From: Microcoleus sp. FACHB-831 | Lineage (GTDB): Bacteria > Cyanobacteriota > Cyanobacteriia > Cyanobacteriales > FACHB-T130 | DNA length: 64,000 bases | Reading direction: 5' to 3' | Assembly (NCBI RefSeq): GCF_014695585.1 | Contig: NZ_JACJON010000068.1 | Location: 62,001 to 126,000 of the forward strand | Shown here: positions 34,971 to 44,710 of the stretch, piece after piece | Layout: each line of letters opens with the position of its first letter | How positions within the stretch are numbered: position 1 is the stretch's first letter | Program-made: the position numbers and the translations under genes | Notes under the pieces: generated by a model | The model's database searches: none | The model's input: only the letters and a program-made list of their open reading frames with translations | What the model was told of the DNA's origin: nothing

Positions 34971-36638
34971 CTAGCGCACTCCCCACACTTTGATAGTGCC
35001 GTCATTACCGCCACTGGCTAAAATGTCACCATTGGGGCTAAAGGCGAGGGATCTAACATATTTTAAATTCCCCGTGAGGTTGTGCTCTAAAGACGCGATC
35101 GCTTCCTCACCGCTTTTGGATTGGAGATCCCAGATATTAATAATACCGTCATTACTGCCACTGGCTAAAATCTGACTATTTGGGCTAAAAACCAGACATC
35201 TAACACTGGTTGAATGCCTCTTAAGCGTGCGCTGTAAAGAGGGCGCTTCTGTGCCTTGTTTTGTGTCAAGATTCCATAGATGAATAGCGCTGTAATTACT
35301 ACCACTAGCTAAAATTTGCCCATCGGGGCTGATGGCGACGGAATTAACCCAGCCTGACTTACTCTGGAGGGTAAATGCATCGGATGCGATCGCTGTGCCT
35401 GTTTTTGTGTCCAGATTCCAGATACGAATGGTTTCGTCATTACTACCACTGACTAAAGTTGTACCATCGGGGCTTATAGCTACAGAATTAACCCAGCTTG
35501 AATGTTCCTTGAGGGTTTTTCTCAGTTCGCCTGTGTAGGGATTCCAAAGTTTAATAGTAGCGTCCTTACTACCGCTGATGAGAGTTGTACCGTCGGGGCT
35601 AAAGGCGATAGAAGAAACCCAGGCAATATGCCCTTTAAGAGTGCGTATCTGTTCGCCATTTTGCAAATTCCAAATATTAATCGTTCCGTCAGAACTGCCA
35701 CTAGCTAAAATTTCACCATTGGAACTAAAGGCAACAGAAGAAACCCAGCCATTGTGCCCATCCAAGGAGCGTTGTAGAGTGGCGACTTCATCGCGATCGC
35801 CAGGTGGCAAATTCCACAGCTTGATAGTTTTATCAAAACTGTCAGTAGCTAAAATCTGACTGTTGGGGCTAATGGCAACCGACCACACTCCGCCCCCCTC
35901 GCCAGGTAGGGTGTCTATGCACTGGAAATATTTATAAGGATTGAATGAATCTATGGCGTTTAATATCTCTGGTTCTGTCCTTTTTTCAAGTAACCAATAT
36001 GCTTTTAACTTTAATCTATCGTTAGAGTTATTAAATGTTTCAAGTATTAAATCTAAACCTGGTTGGCCATAATTTAAAGCGTCTGTTAACGCAGCATTTC
36101 TTTGTTCAAAAACAGGACTTGCCAACCGTCTTTTGACGCCTTCCAAGCCTCCCAAAACTGCGCTGGCGAAGGGGCTTGGGGTATTACCGCCCATGACGGC
36201 ATCGTATGACCTCGGTTGGTTGGGATTGGTGGCGATCGCTTGCTTGGCTGACATCCGAGACAGAGTGGATTTATTAATAGCTGATTGGATTGCATTAATC
36301 AACTGCTGTGGCTGAAAGGGCTTTTCTAGAAATTCAAAATAATCGAATGGTTGGGGAATTTTTTCTGTCACATCTTCCCGATTGCCTGCCATCACTACCA
36401 ACGGTATTTTTTGGAGTTTGGGATCTGCCTGAAGATGTTGATATACTTCCCAACCGCTGAGTTTAGGCAACAAAAAATCCAGTAATATCAAGTTTGGGTG
36501 TTGATGGCGAATTAAATCGAGTCCTTCAACGCCGTTTTTGGCTTCAAGGATTTCACAGTTAAGTAGAGCTAACATCCTTGGGATTGCCATCCGAACGCTT
36601 TTGGCGTCATCGATAACGAGAACTTTGTTACTAGCCAT
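34971..36638 (-). CDS. LGG-module protein 6: receiver domain, LGG module and WD40 propeller
   Basis: A 555-residue protein. The receiver is at about 1-120 (VLVIDDAKSVRM, phosphoacceptor Asp in LILLDFLLPKLSGWEVY, Lys in LEKPF; the usual Thr/Ser is Ala in VVMAG). The LGG module is at about 140-235 (SYDAVMGGNTPSP, AVLGGLEGVKRRL, ALTDALNYGQPGLDLILETF). Seven WD40 blades follow to the end (VWGVR-stop). The receiver is closely related to that of the preceding paralogue at 33890. A phosphorelay input to a WD40 scaffold is the natural reading; the cognate kinase is not in the window. Confidence 0.9.
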   Translation of the reverse strand: MASNKVLVIDDAKSVRMAIPRMLALLNCEILEAKNGVEGLDLIRHQHPNLILLDFLLPKLSGWEVYQHLQADPKLQKIPLVVMAGNREDVTEKIPQPFDYFEFLEKPFQPQQLINAIQSAINKSTLSRMSAKQAIATNPNQPRSYDAVMGGNTPSPFASAVLGGLEGVKRRLASPVFEQRNAALTDALNYGQPGLDLILETFNNSNDRLKLKAYWLLEKRTEPEILNAIDSFNPYKYFQCIDTLPGEGGGVWSVAISPNSQILATDSFDKTIKLWNLPPGDRDEVATLQRSLDGHNGWVSSVAFSSNGEILASGSSDGTINIWNLQNGEQIRTLKGHIAWVSSIAFSPDGTTLISGSKDATIKLWNPYTGELRKTLKEHSSWVNSVAISPDGTTLVSGSNDETIRIWNLDTKTGTAIASDAFTLQSKSGWVNSVAISPDGQILASGSNYSAIHLWNLDTKQGTEAPSLQRTLKRHSTSVRCLVFSPNSQILASGSNDGIINIWDLQSKSGEEAIASLEHNLTGNLKYVRSLAFSPNGDILASGGNDGTIKVWGVR

Positions 36639-36823
36639 AACTATCCCCTTGGTGCGTAGCGGCGGAATTCTATATCGAGGTTACTAATTTAGTAGACAGA
36701 TGCGCCACTACTTGATAGTCCACTCGATATATGCGATCGCGTTGCAATAGCAGCCAGACGAGCGATCGCTACTTCGCTACTCGTTCACTTTGCGGGGGAT
36801 TAAGGTTAGATGTGGGTAAAACG

Positions 36824-37915
36824 TCAGGGGAAAATAGTTTCGTCGTCGTAGAAAGCCTTTCTCAGGTCTGTCCTACTCAACTTTGTTCCGCTCAAGTCGG
36901 CTCCATAGAAGTCTGCGTCTCTCAAGATTGCCCCACTCAAGTCTGCCCCAATCAACTTTGCTCTCCTCAAGTCGGCTCCACTCAAGTCTGCCCCAATCAA
37001 CTTTGCTCCACTCAAGTCTACTCCACCGAAGTCTGCCCCAATCAACTTTGTTCTACTCAAGTCGGCTCCACTCAAGTCTACTCCACCGAAGTCTGCCCCA
37101 ATCAACTTTGCTTCTCTCAAGCAAGCCTTACTCAAGTCTGCCTCTCTCAAGATTGCCTCTCTGAGGTTTGCAATATTCAGGTCTGCCCCTCTGAGGTTTG
37201 CCATACTCAGGTTTGCCCCTCTGAGGTTTGCCTCTCTGAGGTCTACCTCTCTCAAGTCTGCGCTACTCAGGTCTACCTCTCTCAAGTCTGCCCTATTCAG
37301 GGAAGCCTTATTTAGGGAAGCCTCTCTCAAGTTTGCCCCTCTCAGGGAAGCCCAAATCAGGTTTAGGCCACTCAGGTTTGCCCTACTCAAGTTTGCCCTA
37401 TTCAGGGAAGCTTCTCTCAAGCTTGCCCCTCTCAGATCTGCCAAGCTTAGGTTTGTCCCGCTTAGGTCTGCCAAGCTTAGGTTTGTCCCGCTTAGGTCTG
37501 ACCCACGTAGATCTGCCCCACTTAGGTCTGCCCCTCTCAGCAGTGCCTTTCTCAGATTTGCCCATCTCAGGTCTACCCTGGCAAAATTCCTTTCTCCTGC
37601 TGCATAACGGCTGAGTAGTTCCTTGCCTAGCTTGGTGCTGTATTCCGCTAATGCTGGCTGATTTCGGAGTAGCGAATATGCTTGAGCGCATACTTGCAGC
37701 GATTCATCCTGCAAAGCCTGAATAAGCAAATCCAAGCCAACTTCCCCATATTTCAATGCCTCTGTTAGCGCTGCGACTCGATGCTCGACAATTGAACTGG
37801 CCAAACGCATCTGGACTCCTTGCAGCCCTCCCAAGACTACACCGCTCAATGGTGCTGGGTTTTCACCGCCTTTGACAGCATCGTAGTCTCTGGGTAGATC
37901 GGGATTTTCTGCCAT
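36824..37915 (-). CDS. LGG-module protein 7: LGG module with long pentapeptide-repeat helix
   Basis: A 363-residue protein. The LGG module is at 1-95 (DYDAVKGGENPAP, VVLGGLQGVQMRL, ALTEALKYGEVGLDLLIQAL). About 45 pentapeptide repeats (A[D/N]LRx / A[D/N]LSx) span about 128-350 and should fold as a right-handed quadrilateral beta-helix. The DNA is highly repetitive, which produces long cysteine-rich open frames on the other strand that are not genes. Start ATG 37915. No membrane segment. Confidence 0.9.
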   Translation of the reverse strand: MAENPDLPRDYDAVKGGENPAPLSGVVLGGLQGVQMRLASSIVEHRVAALTEALKYGEVGLDLLIQALQDESLQVCAQAYSLLRNQPALAEYSTKLGKELLSRYAAGERNFARVDLRWANLRKALLRGADLSGADLRGSDLSGTNLSLADLSGTNLSLADLRGASLREASLNRANLSRANLSGLNLIWASLRGANLREASLNKASLNRADLREVDLSSADLREVDLREANLRGANLSMANLRGADLNIANLREAILREADLSKACLREAKLIGADFGGVDLSGADLSRTKLIGADFGGVDLSGAKLIGADLSGADLRRAKLIGADLSGAILRDADFYGADLSGTKLSRTDLRKAFYDDETIFP

Positions 37916-37977
37916 TGCACCTTTCCTCTTGCACTACTAATAGTCTTCCCAAGCAATGCAGAGCAGCGATCGCGCCT

Positions 37978-39726
37978 TTACCCCATACCCCAAACTTCTA
38001 CGTTATAACTCCCACTTACCAAGGTTTGACCATCACCACTTAGGGCAAAGCAAACACCTGATGGATGCCCCTCTAAAGTGCGGATATGCTGTCTTGTTTG
38101 CCAATTCCAAATTTTAATTTTCTTGTCGTCATAGTTACCCCCGCTAAATAGCGTTTGTCCATCAGCGCTACAAGCAAGCCCCAAAACATAGCCTGTATGT
38201 CCGTTGAGAGTGCCTATTTCTCGTTTCTTCTTCACATCCCAAATTTTGATCGTTCTATGGCTGCCACTAAACAGGGTATTGTTATCGCTACTGAGGGCAA
38301 TACAAGAAACAGAACTTGCATGGCCTTTAAGAGTGTAAATTTCCCTTCCTGACTTCACATCCCACACCTTAATTGTCGAGTCGCCACTACCACTAAACAG
38401 AGTATTGCCATCAGCGCTGAGGGCAACAGAAGTAATAGTGCCTGCGTGTCCTTTGAGGATGCCGAGTTCTTCCCCAGTTTGCAAATTCCAGATTTTAACA
38501 GTGCAGTCATAACTACCAGCCGCCAAAATTTGCCAATCGCGACTGATAGCGATCGCATCAACTGCACTCGCTGCTTTAAAGGTGCGAATTTCTCGCCCCG
38601 TCCGCACGTTCCAAACTTTTATTGTAGTGTCGTGGCTGCAACTAACCAAAGTCTTTCCATCCGGACTAAGTAGAAGCGAACTAACAATATGGGAATGTGC
38701 CTTTATAGTGCGAACTTCTCGTTTTGTTGACAAATCCCACACCTTAATTGTGTTGTCGGGATAAGCACCGCCACTAACTATAGTCTGGCCGTCGGCGCTA
38801 ATAGCAACAGAAGCAATTCCACTATGCGGATGTCCGCCCAAAGTTTGCAGGCAATCAAAAAAGCGATAACAATTATACTCGCGTAATGCCTGCATTACGT
38901 TTGGATATTCTATCTTCTTCAGCAATACGCGATAAGCTTCTTTGTGCAGCGGTTGCGATTCTTCTTTAAGAACTTTAAAGGCTAAATCTAACCCTGGTTG
39001 CCCATATTTCAGCGCTTCGTTTAGGGCTGTAATTTGTTGTTCGAGAATATTACTTGCTAGGAGTTTTTTGACTCTATCGAGTCCTCCCAATACTACAGCG
39101 TTTGTAGGGGGTGGAGTTTCGCCGCCCTTGACAGCATCGTATGGTCTGGCTTGAATAGTGGGGATAATGGAGATATACCAGTTATCGATACCAGCAGCGA
39201 TCGCATATCCATTTAATGTTGCAGTATTGGCACGAAAAAATCCGAATTCAATAATCGAGCCATAAATTGAAAAATCCGGATGTTCGTCCGGACTCTCTGG
39301 CGTTCTAAAATCCTCTGCTTGTAAGTTCAGCTTTTCTTGAGTAGCCCAGATATTATTAGGAATAATTAAACTATTGGGAGGAGCAGTAAAAAATAATTTA
39401 CCATTTTGCTTTAAAGCTGGCCCAGTTGCTTGACCTTCTCCAAAACCTTCGATGAGGATAGAATCTTCAGAGTAATTAATAGACGCGATCGCTCCTTGCT
39501 TCGAGGGGTTATAACTAGCGCCGCGACGGAAATTAAAACCAAAAATGTTGGAATTGTCAACCGCTGCCGTGTTGACATGATTAACAATGCTGCGAAAAGT
39601 GCCGGGATTTCCCCCAGAAACTTCTTGTTTTGCCGCCGTTGTTCCACCATTACCGCTCATCCAGGGAACCAGTTCCCAATCTGAGTCGTTAAATATTGAG
39701 TCTGAAAAAGTAATGATGTTGAACAT
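37978..39726 (-). CDS. LGG-module protein 8: beta-rich N-domain, LGG module and WD40 propeller
   Basis: A 582-residue protein. Residues 1-190 are unlike any paralogue. They are beta-rich with Asn/Gly/Trp, e.g. SDWELVPWMSGNGGTT, NIFGFNFRRGASYNPSK, FSIYGSIIEFGFFRANT, GIDNWYISIIP, and look like an extracellular-type beta-sandwich (lectin/anchor class) but have no signal peptide. The LGG module is at about 195-290 (PYDAVKGGETPPP, AVVLGGLDRVKKLL, ALNEALKYGQPGLDLAFKVL). Seven WD40 blades follow, ending VWGMG-stop. The module lies internally, so it is not simply an N-terminal export signal. Confidence 0.86.
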   Translation of the reverse strand: MFNIITFSDSIFNDSDWELVPWMSGNGGTTAAKQEVSGGNPGTFRSIVNHVNTAAVDNSNIFGFNFRRGASYNPSKQGAIASINYSEDSILIEGFGEGQATGPALKQNGKLFFTAPPNSLIIPNNIWATQEKLNLQAEDFRTPESPDEHPDFSIYGSIIEFGFFRANTATLNGYAIAAGIDNWYISIIPTIQARPYDAVKGGETPPPTNAVVLGGLDRVKKLLASNILEQQITALNEALKYGQPGLDLAFKVLKEESQPLHKEAYRVLLKKIEYPNVMQALREYNCYRFFDCLQTLGGHPHSGIASVAISADGQTIVSGGAYPDNTIKVWDLSTKREVRTIKAHSHIVSSLLLSPDGKTLVSCSHDTTIKVWNVRTGREIRTFKAASAVDAIAISRDWQILAAGSYDCTVKIWNLQTGEELGILKGHAGTITSVALSADGNTLFSGSGDSTIKVWDVKSGREIYTLKGHASSVSCIALSSDNNTLFSGSHRTIKIWDVKKKREIGTLNGHTGYVLGLACSADGQTLFSGGNYDDKKIKIWNWQTRQHIRTLEGHPSGVCFALSGDGQTLVSGSYNVEVWGMG

Positions 39727-39920
39727 GAATAAATTACAAAGGCGTTAATTATTAATTATTGGAAACCAGCTTTTTTTTCTCTTCCTTCGCGTACTTTGCG
39801 TCTTCGCGGTTCAACAAACCCCATCTGTAAGTTCCCCAAATCATTGACGATTGCGATAATTATTGATTGTAACTATAAAACAGCGATCGCTATTTTAATT
39901 CCCTAAAAATGCGATATAAT

Positions 39921-40844
39921 TTATTTCGATAGCATCGCTTTGGCTCTATTGGGACTAAAGCCTTTAGGAAATCTAGTTGCCATATTGTAAGTAGCTTTAG
40001 TTAGATTTGCCTTACTCAGATTTGCACCGCTTAAGTCTGCCTCGCGCAGGTTTGCCCAACAGAGATTTGCCCTACTCAAGCTTGCCCTGCTTAAATCTAA
40101 CCCGCTCAGGTTTGCACCGCTTAAATCTGCCTCGCTTAAATCTGCCTCGCGCAAGTCTAACCCATGCAGGTGCGCCCAACTCAAGTATGCCCCGCTCAAA
40201 TTTGCCCCGTTCAGGTTCGCCTCTCGCAAGATTGCCCCGCTTAATATAGCCCGACTCAGGTTAGTTTTAGTCAAGTCAGCCCAACTTAGGTTAGCTTCTC
40301 GCAAGTATGCCCCAGTTAAGTTAGCACAACTCAGGTTAGCTTCTCGCAGGTATGCGCCGCTGAGGTTTGCACCACTGAGATCTAAACCGCTAAGGTCTAA
40401 TTTACTGAGATCTAAGCTATTGAGGATTGCACCGCTGAGGTTAGCGCCGCTTAAAATTGCACCGCTTAAGGTGGCGCCGCTTAGGTATGCTTTGCTGAGG
40501 TTGGCGCCGCTGAGATTTGCGCCGTTGAGGTTTACGCGGCTGAGGTTTACCCCACTGAAATCTACTCCGCTTAAATTTGCGCCGCTGAGGTTGGCTCTAG
40601 GCGCGAGTTCTTTGGTAGAGTTGCCCTTGCGGTCTGCGTTTAAGGTTTGAATTACCAGGTCTAAGCCTGTTTGACCGTATTTAAGGGCTTCTTTAAAGGC
40701 GTTACTCCGCAGCGATACAGCTTCAGAAGCCAAGCGGTGCTTGACACCTTCAAGTCCCCCCAAGATAGCTGCGCCAGGAGGGGCTGGATATGCGCCGCCA
40801 AGGATGGCATCGTATTCTGTTGGCTGATTGGGATTTTCTGCCAT
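39921..40844 (-). CDS. LGG-module protein 9: shortened LGG module with pentapeptide repeats
   Basis: A 307-residue protein. The module is at 1-72 (EYDAILGGAYPAP, AAILGGLEGVKHRL, FKEALKYGQTGLDLVIQTL) but stops before the second HEAT-like helix pair present in the other paralogues. A short linker (ADRKGNSTKELAPR) joins it to about 40 pentapeptide repeats (ANLSG/ADLSG, about 84-290). The C-terminal tail ATRFPKGFSPNRAKA resembles that of the gene at 41046 (ETRFTKGFSPKNS), showing the two are recent duplicates. Confidence 0.88.
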   Translation of the reverse strand: MAENPNQPTEYDAILGGAYPAPPGAAILGGLEGVKHRLASEAVSLRSNAFKEALKYGQTGLDLVIQTLNADRKGNSTKELAPRANLSGANLSGVDFSGVNLSRVNLNGANLSGANLSKAYLSGATLSGAILSGANLSGAILNSLDLSKLDLSGLDLSGANLSGAYLREANLSCANLTGAYLREANLSWADLTKTNLSRAILSGAILREANLNGANLSGAYLSWAHLHGLDLREADLSEADLSGANLSGLDLSRASLSRANLCWANLREADLSGANLSKANLTKATYNMATRFPKGFSPNRAKAMLSK

Positions 40845-41045
40845 CGCAGTATTTTAGATGTTGCTAATAGTTGCAGTTTAGCGATCGCGTGCGCGTATAA
40901 ATAAGGTGTAGGTTGGGTTGCGGCACTAAACCCAACAAATACTGGCAAATTTTGGGTTTCACTTCGTTCAACGCAACCTACAATTATTCTTAAATTTGCA
41001 TGAGTTTCTATTTACTATTATGGCGATCGCTCGTCGCCCTCTTCA

Positions 41046-41846
41046 TTAATTTGAATAAACTGCACCGCTATTTTTGGGGCTAAAACCTTTGGTAAATCTG
41101 GTTTCTGCGTTGTAAATAGCCCCGCTCAAATCTGCCCCGCTCAGTTTAGCACTACTCAAGTTAGCCCCGCACAGGTTGGCGTCGCTCAAATTGGCATTGC
41201 TTAAGTTGACATCGCTTAAGTTAGCCCCCATTAAGTTGGCGTCGCTTAAATTAGCCCAACTCAAATTAGCCCGACTCAGGTTCGCATCGTTCAATTTAGC
41301 CCGACTCAGGTTTGCCCCATAAAGGTCTGCCCTACTCAAGTCTGCTCTATTTAGATCTGCTCTACTCAAGTCTGTCTCTCTCACCAACGCGCGACTCAAG
41401 TCAGCTTGTCTGAGATCTGCCCCTCTCAGGTTAGCTTCGCTGAGGTTAGCCTGACTGAGGTTAGTTTCGCTGAGTTTTGCGCCATAAAGGTCTAATTTTT
41501 TAAAATCGCGCTCTCCTGCTGCATAACGCTTGGGTAGTTGCTGCACGCGGTAGGCGCGTAATGCTAGGTCGGCTTTTGGATGTCGCTGCTTCTGGAGTAA
41601 GGAAGATGCAGTATCGCACACTTGTTGTGAAGAATCTTGCAAGGCTTGAATTACCAAATCTAAGCCAGCGAGTCCATATTTTAGCGCTTCAGAAAGTGCT
41701 GCAACTTTTTGCTCGACAGTAGGTGCGATCGCCAACCGCATTTTAACTCCTTCCAGCCCCCCCAAGACGACGCTGCCAATAGGCGCAGGGTTTTTACCCC
41801 CAAGAACAGCATCGTCATCTCTCGGTTGATTGGGATTTTCTGGCAT
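41046..41846 (-). CDS. LGG-module protein 10: LGG module with pentapeptide repeats
   Basis: A 266-residue protein. The module is at 1-100 (DDDAVLGGKNPAP, SVVLGGLEGVKMRL, AALSEALKYGLAGLDLVIQAL, VCDTASSLLQKQ). A linker QLPKRYAAGERDFKKLDL, almost the same as in the gene at 36824 (SRYAAGERNFARVDL), leads to about 27 pentapeptide repeats and the tail ETRFTKGFSPKNSGA. ATG 41846 is preceded by TAGGAGTAAAGGTGCA, very similar to the leader of the WD40 gene at 45955, so the 5' region was also duplicated. Confidence 0.89.
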   Translation of the reverse strand: MPENPNQPRDDDAVLGGKNPAPIGSVVLGGLEGVKMRLAIAPTVEQKVAALSEALKYGLAGLDLVIQALQDSSQQVCDTASSLLQKQRHPKADLALRAYRVQQLPKRYAAGERDFKKLDLYGAKLSETNLSQANLSEANLRGADLRQADLSRALVRETDLSRADLNRADLSRADLYGANLSRAKLNDANLSRANLSWANLSDANLMGANLSDVNLSNANLSDANLCGANLSSAKLSGADLSGAIYNAETRFTKGFSPKNSGAVYSN

Positions 41847-42005
41847 TGCACCTTTACTCCTAACCTACAGTAGAGCGTTTTCAGTTTGGCGATCGCGATG
41901 CATATCCCACTCAAGCGCAGCTTGTCTATCGCTTATTCCCCAAAGCGCGATCGCATCCCGACACTCGCCCAAATCATCCTCGCGAGGTAATAGTTCAAAC
42001 TTCCC

Positions 42006-43193
42006 TTATCTCATTCCCCACACTTTGATAGTCTTGTCGTAACTGCCACTAACAATAGTCCTTCCATCCGGCGCTATTGCTACGGAAGTAACAGCGTCTA
42101 AATGCCCCTCTAGCGTGCGAAGTGACTCGCCTGTCACCAGACCCCACACGAAGATGGTGTTGTCTTTACTGCCACTAACAATAGTTTTAGCATCCGGGGC
42201 TATTGCTACGGAAACAACATCCTCTGAATGCCCATGTAGCGTGCCCAAAGACTTGCCCGTCAGAATATCCCACACTTTGATAGTCTTGTCATCACTAGCA
42301 CTGATAATAGTTTTAGCATTCGGGTCTATTGCTACAGAACGAACAACGTCTGAATGCCCATGTAGCGTGCCCAAAGACTTGCTCGTCAGAATATCCCACA
42401 CTTTGATAGTCTTGTCCCTACTGCCACTGACAATAGTTTTACCATCCGGGGATATGGCTACGGAACTAACATAGGATGAATGCCCATGTAGCGTTCGCTG
42501 GCACTCGCCTGTTTCTATATCCCAAACTTTGATGGCGTTGTCGTAACTGCCACTGACAATAGTTTTACCATTCGGGGCTATTGCTACAGAAAAAAGATCT
42601 GAATCCATCTCTAGCGTGCGCTGGCAGTTGCCCGTCATAATATCCCACACTTTGATGGTGTAGTGCATACTGCCACTGACAATAGTTTTACTATTGGGGG
42701 CTATTGCTAGGGAAACAATATCCTCTGAATGCCCATATAGCGTGCGCTGACACTCGCCTGTCTCTATATCCCAGACTTTAATAGTCTCGTCGCCACTGCC
42801 ACTGACAACAGTTTTACCATTCGGGGCTATTGCTACGGAATTAACACCCAATGAATGCCCCTCGAAGGTGTGAAGACACTCAAAAAATTGATAAGGATTG
42901 TATTTTTCTAAAGCAATTTTGACTTTAGTTTCTGTTTTTGTCCGCAGTAGCGAATTTGCTGCCCGCCTTACCCCCCCCGATTTATCCTGCAAGGCTTGAA
43001 TCACCAAATCCAAGCCTGATTCACCATATTTGAGGGCATCGTTTAGTGCGAGAATTCTTTGCGCTTCTTGTGTACTAGCCAAGCGTCTCTTCACACCTTC
43101 TAACCCGCCTAAGACAACAGCATTAATTGGAGGCGGGCGATCGCCTCCCAATACAGCATCGTATTCTCTCGGTTGATTGGGATTTTCTGGCAT
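42006..43193 (-). CDS. LGG-module protein 11: LGG module with seven-bladed WD40 propeller
   Basis: A 395-residue protein starting at ATG 43193 (MPENPNQPREYDAVLGG), the conserved start of paralogues; an upstream in-frame start would add 20 residues. The module occupies 1-98, then YNPYQFFECL and seven WD40 blades with the repeated core SVAIAPxGKTIVSGSxDxTIKVWD. Ends VWGMR-stop. It shares a 3' flanking sequence, including a CCTCGCGAGG palindrome, with the WD40 genes at 43333, 44711 and 46103, which marks recent tandem duplication. Confidence 0.9.
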   Translation of the reverse strand: MPENPNQPREYDAVLGGDRPPPINAVVLGGLEGVKRRLASTQEAQRILALNDALKYGESGLDLVIQALQDKSGGVRRAANSLLRTKTETKVKIALEKYNPYQFFECLHTFEGHSLGVNSVAIAPNGKTVVSGSGDETIKVWDIETGECQRTLYGHSEDIVSLAIAPNSKTIVSGSMHYTIKVWDIMTGNCQRTLEMDSDLFSVAIAPNGKTIVSGSYDNAIKVWDIETGECQRTLHGHSSYVSSVAISPDGKTIVSGSRDKTIKVWDILTSKSLGTLHGHSDVVRSVAIDPNAKTIISASDDKTIKVWDILTGKSLGTLHGHSEDVVSVAIAPDAKTIVSGSKDNTIFVWGLVTGESLRTLEGHLDAVTSVAIAPDGRTIVSGSYDKTIKVWGMR

Positions 43194-43332
43194 TGTGGTT
43201 TTATAGTTGCGTTGTTTGAATATGGCTAATTTTTGGAGTATGCGCGATCGCATCTAATCCAACGTGCATAGGAGAATTTTGCAAGGATGCGATCGCCCAA
43301 ATCATCCTCGCGAGGAATACTTCAAACTTCCC

Positions 43333-44520
43333 TTATCTTATTCCCCACACTTTGATGGCCGTGTCCCAACTGCCACTGACAATAGTTTTACCATCCGGGG
43401 TTATTGCTACGGAATGAACCGCCCCTGAATGCCCTTGTAACGTGCACTTGCACTCGCCCGTCACGATATCCCACACTTTGATGGTGTTGTCCCTACTGCC
43501 ACTAACAATAGTTTTACTATCGGGGGCTATTGCTACGGAACGAACATCGTCTGAATGCCCCTGAATGGTACGCAGCTTGCCCCTGTGTATATCCCGTACT
43601 TTGATAGTCTTGTCGCTACTGCCACTGATAATAGTTTTACCATCGGGGGCTATTGCTACGGAACGAACATCGTCTGAATGCCCAGCTAGCGTGCACAAAC
43701 ACTCGCCCGTCACGATATTCCACACTTTGATAGTCTTGTCGTAACTACCACTGACAATAGTTTTACCATCGAGGGCTATTGCTACAGAAACAACATACGA
43801 TGAATGCCCAGCTAGCGTGCGCAAAGACTCGCCCGTCACGAGATCCCACACTTTGATGGTGTAATCCGCACTGCCACTGACAATAGTTTTACCATCGGGG
43901 GCTATTGCTACGGAATAAACAGAGAGTGAATGCCCCGCTAGCGTGCGCAAAGACTCGCCCGTCACGAGATCCCACACTTTGATGGTGCTGTCGTAACTGC
44001 AACTGACAATAGTTTTACCATCGGGGGCTATTACTACGGAATAAATATCGGATGAATGGCCATGTAGCGTGTGCAAAGACTCGCCCGTCACGAGATCCCG
44101 CACTTTGATGGTGCGGTCTAAACTACCGCTGACAATAGTTTTACCATCGGGGGCTATTGCTACGCAATAAATATCGGATGAATGCCCCTTGAAGGTGCGG
44201 AGACACTCAAAAAATTGATAAGGATTGAATTTTTCTAAGGCAATGGAGACTTTAGTTTCTGTCTTCGTCAACAGTAGCGAGTATGCTGCCCACTTTACCC
44301 CCCCTGATTCATCCTGCAAGGCTTGAATCACCAAATCTAAGCCTGATTCGCCATAATTGAGAGCATCGTTTAGTGCGAGAATTCTTTGTGATTCCACTGT
44401 ACTGGCAAAGCGTCTCTTCACACCTTCTAACCCGCCTAAGACGACAGCATTACTTGGAGGCTGAGAATCGCCTCCCAATACAGCATCGTATTCTTTTGGT
44501 TGATTGGGATTTTCTGGCAT
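43333..44520 (-). CDS. LGG-module protein 12: LGG module with seven-bladed WD40 propeller
   Basis: A 395-residue protein from ATG 44520 (MPENPNQPKEYDAVLGG). The module is at 1-98 (AVVLGGLEGVKRRF, LALNDALNYGESGLDLVIQAL, VKWAAYSLLLTKTETK), then FNPYQFFECL and seven blades. Two blades have R in place of the Trp of the WD dipeptide region (TIKVRD). Ends VWGIR-stop (TAA 43333-43335). Blade sequences are nearly interchangeable with those of the adjacent copies, consistent with gene conversion or unequal crossing over. Confidence 0.9.
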   Translation of the reverse strand: MPENPNQPKEYDAVLGGDSQPPSNAVVLGGLEGVKRRFASTVESQRILALNDALNYGESGLDLVIQALQDESGGVKWAAYSLLLTKTETKVSIALEKFNPYQFFECLRTFKGHSSDIYCVAIAPDGKTIVSGSLDRTIKVRDLVTGESLHTLHGHSSDIYSVVIAPDGKTIVSCSYDSTIKVWDLVTGESLRTLAGHSLSVYSVAIAPDGKTIVSGSADYTIKVWDLVTGESLRTLAGHSSYVVSVAIALDGKTIVSGSYDKTIKVWNIVTGECLCTLAGHSDDVRSVAIAPDGKTIISGSSDKTIKVRDIHRGKLRTIQGHSDDVRSVAIAPDSKTIVSGSRDNTIKVWDIVTGECKCTLQGHSGAVHSVAITPDGKTIVSGSWDTAIKVWGIR

Positions 44521-44710
44521 TGTGGTTTTATGGTTGCGTTGTTGGAATATGGCTAATTTTTCGAGTATGCGCGATCGCGTTGCATATCCCACTCAAGCAT
44601 GGCTTATCGATCGCTTATTCCCCAAGGTGCGTAGGCTAATTACAACGAGCGATCGCATCCCCGCAACACTCACCCAAATTATCCTCGCGAGGTTATACTT
44701 CAGACTTCCC

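Noticed and set aside
36731..37315. Cysteine-rich repetitive open frame on the plus strand
   Set aside because: It is the antisense shadow of the pentapeptide-repeat gene at 36824-37915; the five-codon periodicity explains it, and it has no ribosome site or family.
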